Source of the DNA: Halobacteriovoraceae bacterium
GTDB lineage: Bacteria; Bdellovibrionota; Bacteriovoracia; Bacteriovoracales; Bacteriovoracaceae
Direction: 5' to 3'
NCBI GenBank assembly: GCA_018663815.1
Contig: JABJPQ010000193.1
Span: 1 to 10,378, forward strand
DNA length: 10,378 nucleotides
The position numbers and the translations under genes are program-made. The notes beneath the pieces were generated by a model. That model searched no databases. It was not told the DNA's origin and saw nothing but the letters and a program-made list of their open reading frames with translations. Below, piece after piece: positions 6,118 to 10,378 of this stretch (positions are counted from its first letter, which is position 1; the number at the start of each line of letters is the position of its first letter).

Positions 6118-7151
6118 CAAAAAAAACCGCTGTTGTCATTTGTCCTGGCCGAGGAACTTACTCCAAAACGGAACTTGGATACTTACATAAGTTTCACCAA
6201 GATAAAAAAGAAGTCATCGCAACAATTGATCATTTTAGAAAACAACAGTCCCAAACATCTGTCTGGGACATAGATGGACGAGAAAAATTTAATCTTAAAG
6301 AGCATATCCCTGGAGAAAATTCCGCCAGCCTCATATATGCTTGCAGTTATTGTGATTTTATAGACATTAATCAAGATGAATATGAAATTGTTGCGATTAC
6401 GGGAAATAGTATGGGCTGGTACATAGCTTGCGCATGCGCAGGTGCGGTAGATCCAAAAAATGCAATTAATATTATTAATACCATGGGCTCACAAATGAAA
6501 AATGGCCTTATTGGTGGTCAACTTGTTTACCCTGAAGTAGATGAGAATTGGAATCATAGTATTGAGCTTTCTCAACTTATTGAAAAAAAATTAATCGAAG
6601 TTAATCAACTTGATCAACACGAAGCCTATACTTCAATTTACTTTGGTGGCCTTAGAGTTATTGGAGGAAATGATTTAGCACTTCGTTGGCTTTTAAAAGA
6701 GTTGCCACCAGTTCAAGATCGTTTTCCCTTTAAACTACCAGGTAACGCCGCTTTTCACACTCCTCTATTGGAACAAACAGCACTAAAGGCTCAAAAAGAA
6801 TTACTACCTAGTTTATTTCAAGCGCCCAAGATTCCCATTATCGATGGCCAAGGAAAAACGTGGATGCCGTACTCAACAAACTTAACAGACCTTTGGAAAT
6901 ACACTCTTGGACATCAAGTACACGAAACCTATGATTTTAATAAATGTATTGAAGTTGCTATTAAAGAATTTGCTCCTGATCATCTTATTATCACGGGACC
7001 AGGAATGACTCTGGGTGGAGCAGTTGCTCAGTCGCTTATTAAATATAATTACAAGGGACTCAAGAGCAAGAATGATTTTAAAAATTTACAATCAGATACA
7101 CCTTATGTACTAGCTATGGGTGAACCAAAACAAAGAGAATTAGTTCTATAA
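6114..7151 (+). CDS. divergent FabD-like acyltransferase (malonyltransferase fold)
   Basis: Acyltransferase of the FabD/malonyl-CoA:ACP transacylase superfamily, 345 residues against about 310 for E. coli FabD. The N-terminal PGRG (11-14) replaces the usual PGQG. The nucleophile elbow is TGNSMGWY (97-103) with Ser99, where FabD has GHSLGE. NAAFHTPLLEQ (211-221) supplies the catalytic-type His215, and ITGPGMTLGGAVAQ (293-306) matches the FabD C-terminal glycine-rich region. In the helix where FabD has MRG, with the arginine that binds the malonyl carboxylate, this protein has TMG (Met124), so malonyl is probably not the substrate. The ATG is preceded by GGGAG and overlaps the E1 stop by 4 bases, so it is translationally coupled to E1. 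A true fabD for fatty acid synthesis is therefore an unlikely reading. It may move an acyl group made by E1, but this is inference. Confidence 0.88.
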   Translation: MTKKTAVVICPGRGTYSKTELGYLHKFHQDKKEVIATIDHFRKQQSQTSVWDIDGREKFNLKEHIPGENSASLIYACSYCDFIDINQDEYEIVAITGNSMGWYIACACAGAVDPKNAINIINTMGSQMKNGLIGGQLVYPEVDENWNHSIELSQLIEKKLIEVNQLDQHEAYTSIYFGGLRVIGGNDLALRWLLKELPPVQDRFPFKLPGNAAFHTPLLEQTALKAQKELLPSLFQAPKIPIIDGQGKTWMPYSTNLTDLWKYTLGHQVHETYDFNKCIEVAIKEFAPDHLIITGPGMTLGGAVAQSLIKYNYKGLKSKNDFKNLQSDTPYVLAMGEPKQRELVL

Positions 7152-7167
7152 TTAATGAGAGGTTAAT

Positions 7168-8331
7168 ATGTTTAAAGAATTAGATTTTATGAATTTAGAT
7201 AGTTTACTAACACCAGAAGAGCTACAAATAAAAGAGTCTGTTCGTAAATTTGTCACTAAAGAATACATGCCCACAGTTTCTGAAAATTTTGAAAAGGGTC
7301 ACTTTGATAAATCTATTATTCCAAAGCTTGGAGCGATGGGATTATTAGGAGCAAACCTCCCAGAAGAATATGGATGTGCTAATCTTAATAACATCAGCTA
7401 CGGAATTATCAATCAAGAACTTGAAAGAGGTGACTCCGGTTTAAGAAGTTTTGCTTCCGTACAGAGTGCACTGGTAATGTATCCAATCTATGCCTTTGGA
7501 AGTGAAGAGCAAAAAAAGAAGTGGCTGCCACAGCTTGCTGCTGGTGAAAAGATTGGATGTTTTGGGCTAACAGAACCTGACCATGGCTCGGATCCTCAAT
7601 CGATGATTACAAATGCAAAAGACGGTGGAGATCATTACATACTTAATGGTGCAAAGATGTGGATCACTAATGGTTCAATGTCTGATATTGCCATCGTATG
7701 GGCCAAACTCGACGGTGACATTAGAGGCTTTATTGTTGAAACAAACCTAGAAGGTTTTACCCAACCTCTTATAAAAGATAAGTATTCTTTACGTGCAAGT
7801 ATTACGAGTGAGCTTGTTTTTGATAATGTAAAAATACCTAAAGATGCAATTCTTCCTAATATTAAAGGCATTAAAGGTCCACTCAGTTGTCTAACTCAAG
7901 CAAGATATGGAATTGCATGGGGAGCCATTGGAGCAGCTCAAGCATGCTTTGATGAAGCCCTTGAGTATACAAAAGAGAGAACTCAGTTTGGAAAGCCAAT
8001 CGCAGGCTTTCAACTTACACAACAAAAGCTTGCTGTCATAGCCACAGAAATTACCAAAGCTCAATTTATGACTTACCAGTTAGGAAAGTTAAAAGATGCT
8101 AAGAAATACACCCCTTCCCAAGTTTCTATGTGTAAAAGAAATAATGTTGATATGGCATTACAAACTGCACGTACCACCCGAGGAATGTTAGGTGCTAACG
8201 GCATAAGCAGTGAATATCAGTCAATGCGTCATATGTGTAACTTAGAATCAGTTTACACTTATGAAGGAACACATGAAATTCACACACTTATAGTTGGAAT
8301 GGAGTTAACAGGACTCGCTGCGTTTAAATAA
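7168..8331 (+). CDS. gcdH: glutaryl-CoA dehydrogenase
   Basis: FAD enzyme that oxidises and decarboxylates glutaryl-CoA to crotonyl-CoA plus CO2, on the lysine, hydroxylysine and tryptophan breakdown route. The 387-residue protein covers the whole acyl-CoA dehydrogenase fold. GCDH-specific features are clear: SGLRSFASVQSALVMYPIYAFG (90-111) with Arg93, equivalent to the glutaryl-binding arginine; CFGLTEPDHGSDP (131-143); WITN (165-168); LRASITSE (208-215); ARYGIAWGA (245-253); GANGISSEY (342-350); and YEGTHEIH (365-372) with catalytic base Glu366. These separate it from short-chain and isovaleryl-CoA dehydrogenases. The start at 7168 has GAGAGG at 7156-7161, 16 bases after the acyltransferase stop, so it is probably the third gene of the same operon. 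The electron-transferring flavoprotein it needs is not in this window. Confidence 0.95.
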   Translation: MFKELDFMNLDSLLTPEELQIKESVRKFVTKEYMPTVSENFEKGHFDKSIIPKLGAMGLLGANLPEEYGCANLNNISYGIINQELERGDSGLRSFASVQSALVMYPIYAFGSEEQKKKWLPQLAAGEKIGCFGLTEPDHGSDPQSMITNAKDGGDHYILNGAKMWITNGSMSDIAIVWAKLDGDIRGFIVETNLEGFTQPLIKDKYSLRASITSELVFDNVKIPKDAILPNIKGIKGPLSCLTQARYGIAWGAIGAAQACFDEALEYTKERTQFGKPIAGFQLTQQKLAVIATEITKAQFMTYQLGKLKDAKKYTPSQVSMCKRNNVDMALQTARTTRGMLGANGISSEYQSMRHMCNLESVYTYEGTHEIHTLIVGMELTGLAAFK

Positions 8332-8340
8332 AATAGCTGC

Positions 8341-8354
8341 GCTGACTTTTCAGC
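8341..8354 (+). terminator. weak hairpin after gcdH
   Basis: GCTGA-CTTT-TCAGC forms a 5-bp perfect stem 10 bases past the gcdH stop, followed by ATAAAAATTTT in place of a clean T-run, with a T-tract only 15 or more bases later. It may attenuate or stabilise the 3' end of the operon transcript. As a full terminator it is doubtful, and readthrough into the 8403 gene is possible. Confidence 0.25.
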
Positions 8355-8402
8355 ATAAAAATTTTGGGGTATTTTTTTCTAAAGTTTTAAGAGAGGGAAT
8401 AA

Positions 8403-9497
8403 ATGAAAAATATTATCATTATTGTTTTTGCGGTATTACTTTTTTCACAATTTGTAGATGCCAAAGTTGATCCGTTCAATACCTATCGCTGGAACAGAGA
8501 AAACGTTCAAAATAGTTCCAGCCGAACCCAAAAGGGAAATTGGTATGAATGGTGGTATTATAAAGTTGTAATTCCTGAAACGAAAGAATCATTTTTCTTT
8601 GTCTATGGTGTGGTGAATCCCCAGGATACACATAAACAACTCAAAGGAACTCGCTCATATGTGGGCATGGGTGACTTTACAGCTAAAGAACAAGTGGAGC
8701 ACACAGTTTCAATTGATGACTTTCATGCAAAGTATGATCGAACTTACGTCGAAGTTGACGGCCATATTGCCACTGATAAAAACCTAACTGGAAACCTGAC
8801 CTCTGAAGAAGGAAAAAATTATTACTGGGATATCTCAGTTCAAAGAAACTGGACCTTCAATGCAACCGGATGGGCCACAGGAAAAAATATTACCAATATT
8901 GAATGGTACCCTGCTCAAGCAGATGCTACTTGTAACGGTGTAATCGAAAGTAACGGGAAACTTTACCACTTAGTAGATGCTCCATGCTATCAAGATAGAA
9001 ACTGGGGCAGCTCATTTCCAAAGTGGTGGACTTGGATTGTTTCAAATCATTTCAAAGGTCACCCTGAGACAAGTATTGCAATTGGAGGAGGACACCCCAA
9101 ATATTTTAATCGCAACCTTCCATTAAAAGGTGTTGCTGTTGGACTAAGACATAAAGGAAAAGTTTATGACTTTCGTCCCAACGACTTTGATAAAGTTAAA
9201 ATTGATATTAACTTTGGTAAGTGGGAAGTAATAGCTGAAGATAAAAACTACCGGCTTGAAATTTCTGCAACAGCACCCAAAAGTTCATTTATGGACCTTC
9301 AATTCATGACTCCAACAGGTGAAATCTTTCATGACTATGAAACTTTAACAGGTAAATTAACCGTTAAGATTTTTAAAAAGAAAGGGTTTATTGTTAGAAA
9401 ATGGGTACTAGAGGAAACTCTTTATTCTGATCTTGCAGGTATTGAATATGGTAGCCGTGAAGTTAAAGAGATATTTAATATAAAAGCCAAGTTATAA
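8403..9497 (+). CDS. secreted tocopherol-cyclase-like / lipocalin-like protein
   Basis: A 364-residue protein resembling the tocopherol cyclase (VTE1)/CrtC-like beta-barrel superfamily, with an N-terminal Sec signal peptide (residues 1-20; hydrophobic IIIIVFAVLLF, cleavage VDA/K). Family-like signatures are GNWYEWWYYKVVIP (45-58) with following FFFVYGV (64-70), the first barrel strands, and DRNWGSSFPKWWTWIVSNHF (198-217), which closely matches the EKNWG.SFP.(K)W.W.Q.N.F block of tocopherol cyclases. Trp and Tyr residues are frequent, as expected for a hydrophobic ligand pocket. Cys177 and Cys195 could form a disulfide after export. Plant and cyanobacterial tocopherol cyclases act inside membranes of plastids or cells, so an exported homologue probably does something else: binding or modifying a lipid or aromatic compound in the periplasm or outer membrane. 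The start has GAGAGGG (8391-8397) 5 bases upstream. Enzyme activity is not evident. Confidence 0.8.
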   Translation: MKNIIIIVFAVLLFSQFVDAKVDPFNTYRWNRENVQNSSSRTQKGNWYEWWYYKVVIPETKESFFFVYGVVNPQDTHKQLKGTRSYVGMGDFTAKEQVEHTVSIDDFHAKYDRTYVEVDGHIATDKNLTGNLTSEEGKNYYWDISVQRNWTFNATGWATGKNITNIEWYPAQADATCNGVIESNGKLYHLVDAPCYQDRNWGSSFPKWWTWIVSNHFKGHPETSIAIGGGHPKYFNRNLPLKGVAVGLRHKGKVYDFRPNDFDKVKIDINFGKWEVIAEDKNYRLEISATAPKSSFMDLQFMTPTGEIFHDYETLTGKLTVKIFKKKGFIVRKWVLEETLYSDLAGIEYGSREVKEIFNIKAKL

Positions 9498-9516
9498 TTA
9501 TTCAAAATAAATCAAC

Positions 9517-9553
9517 TTAAAAAGGTCGCAAAATTTTATTGTGACCTTTTTAA
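9517..9553. terminator. bidirectional intrinsic terminator between convergent genes
   Basis: A 15-bp stem (9517-9531 with 9539-9553; TTAAAAAGGTCGCAA paired with TTGTGACCTTTTTAA, including one G-U wobble) encloses a 7-base loop AATTTTA. The arm ends in T5 on the plus strand and the A5 on the other side gives a T-run on the minus strand, so it can end transcription of both the tocopherol-cyclase-like gene (20 bases upstream) and the histidine kinase (stop at 9572-9570). It is the clearest terminator in the window. Confidence 0.87.
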
Positions 9554-9569
9554 TATTTTCCCAAATATA

Positions 9570-10378
9570 CTAATCATTTGATTTAATCAATGACCTATAA
9601 ATCGACTCTTGCGTAAAGGGTTTATCAATGAAGCCATCTACCATAGTCTCCAACACACTCAAAGAAATACTGCCTGTAGAGTTTGATATCCCTCCTGTGA
9701 TAATATAAAACTTCGATTTACTGCTATTTTTTAACTTACGGGCTTCTTGAATAAATCTGTCCCCAGACATATTAGGCATTTTCATATCAGTGCAAATATA
9801 ATCATAACTTTTAAGCTTAACCTTTGCTAGTGCATCAGCTCCATCTATCGCTCCGTCTACTACTAAACCAAAGTCCTCAAGCTCTTCTATGAGAAGGTCT
9901 CGTATTTCTTCTTCATCATCAACGACAAGTGCTGTACCACTTAATCTCCCAATTTCCGTGACATCTTCAACCTCTTCTCTAACCTCTTCGCTCACAATAG
10001 GTAATACAATACAAAACGTACTTCCCTTTCCTAACTCTGAATCAATAATAACTTCACCGTGCATTTCTTTAGTATAATTACTGACAAGTCCCAACCCAAT
10101 ACCTGTTCCAACACCCTCAGGTTTAGTCGTAAAAAATGGCATTAATATTTTCTCTCTAATATCATCAGAAATCCCCGTTCCATTATCAGAAACACAAAAG
10201 TGGACCTTCTTCCCTTCCATTTTTGTTGTAAGCCGAATCTCTCGCTGATCAACTTCTTCCGTGGCATCTTTGGCATTACTAATAAGATTCATTACAACTT
10301 GCTGCATTTTCCCAACATTTCCCTCTATTAGCATTGGACTCGGATCGTGTGAATTTACAATCTTTATATTATCATTTG
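9570..10378 (-). CDS. hybrid sensor histidine kinase, C-terminal part (5' end outside window)
   Basis: Two-component signalling protein read leftwards; 268 complete codons are in the window and the sensor and His-box regions lie beyond the right edge. The frame is open through the window edge, so the ATG at 10334 is internal. Numbering from that Met: the N box is [14 protein letters not shown] (11-24), the G1 box DNGTGI (50-55), the F box PFFTTKP (66-72) and the G2 box GTGIGLGL (76-83), giving a complete HATPase_c ATP-binding domain. An acidic linker (about 114-130, rich in Glu) joins it to a receiver domain: acidic pair Asp139/Asp140 (VVDDEEE), phosphoacceptor Asp183 ([11 protein letters not shown]), Thr213 (IITGG) and Lys238 (DKPF). 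All key residues are present, so both domains should be active. The terminal receiver suggests a phosphorelay or internal control. Input signal and partner are not visible here. Confidence 0.94.
   Translation of the reverse strand, partial: NDNIKIVNSHDPSPMLIEGNVGKMQQVVMNLISNAKDATEEVDQREIRLTTKMEGKKVHFCVSDNGTGISDDIREKILMPFFTTKPEGVGTGIGLGLVSNYTKEMHGEVIIDSELGKGSTFCIVLPIVSEEVREEVEDVTEIGRLSGTALVVDDEEEIRDLLIEELEDFGLVVDGAIDGADALAKVKLKSYDYICTDMKMPNMSGDRFIQEARKLKNSSKSKFYIITGGISNSTGSISLSVLETMVDGFIDKPFTQESIYRSLIKSND

Noticed and set aside
6114..7151. housekeeping fabD
   Set aside because: No fabH, fabG or acpP beside it, translational coupling to an E1 gene, and altered PGQG, GHSLG and MRG motifs all argue against the housekeeping malonyltransferase.
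9889..10077. 62-codon plus-strand frame opposite the histidine kinase
   Set aside because: Antisense shadow of the acidic linker and G2 box region; Ser/Thr-rich translation with no recognisable feature.

Overview
The window is AT-rich (by eye, mid-thirties percent G+C) and densely coded, with nine genes on the plus strand and one convergent gene at the right edge. No insertion sequence, CRISPR array, tRNA or rRNA was seen. The gene set (RecQ, QueD, glutaryl-CoA dehydrogenase, a hybrid histidine kinase, two secreted proteins) and the Sec-type signal peptides point to a Gram-negative chromosome. The low G+C, the hybrid kinase style and the aerobic acyl-CoA catabolism would suit a Bacteriovorax-like member of the Bdellovibrionota, but this is an inference and a low-G+C gammaproteobacterium is not excluded.

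Layout. (1) Bases 1-656 are the 3' end of recQ: the last zinc-binding cysteines, the RQC winged helix and the HRDC domain. (2) Bases 657-904 are a non-coding leader with two related TTTTCTAA-containing repeats 23 bp apart and an imperfect tandem copy of the next gene's ribosome-binding site and first codons; it leads into an unrecognised exported protein at 905-1504. (3) After a 175-bp spacer with a small GC-rich island come queD, an FMN-dependent nitronate monooxygenase-like oxidoreductase and a carboxymuconolactone decarboxylase (CMD/AhpD-like) protein, tightly packed. The CMD gene seems to begin at a rare AUU codon. (4) After a 98-bp gap with a candidate promoter comes a tight three-gene unit: a fused alpha-beta thiamine-diphosphate 2-oxo acid dehydrogenase E1 (742 aa), a divergent FabD-like acyltransferase joined by a 4-bp ATGA overlap, and glutaryl-CoA dehydrogenase. 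(5) A secreted tocopherol-cyclase-like protein follows and ends at a strong bidirectional terminator shared with the convergent, 5'-truncated hybrid histidine kinase.

The most interesting block is 3889-8331. An E1 enzyme makes an activated acyl group from a 2-oxo acid, and GcdH turns glutaryl-CoA into crotonyl-CoA. Between them, in place of the usual E2 and E3 genes, lies an acyltransferase that keeps the Ser and His of FabD but appears to have lost the arginine that holds malonyl carboxylate. This suggests an acyl-handling pathway whose substrate and carrier cannot be read from the sequence. The E1 and acyltransferase families look conserved and not unique to this genome; the open question is what they do together.
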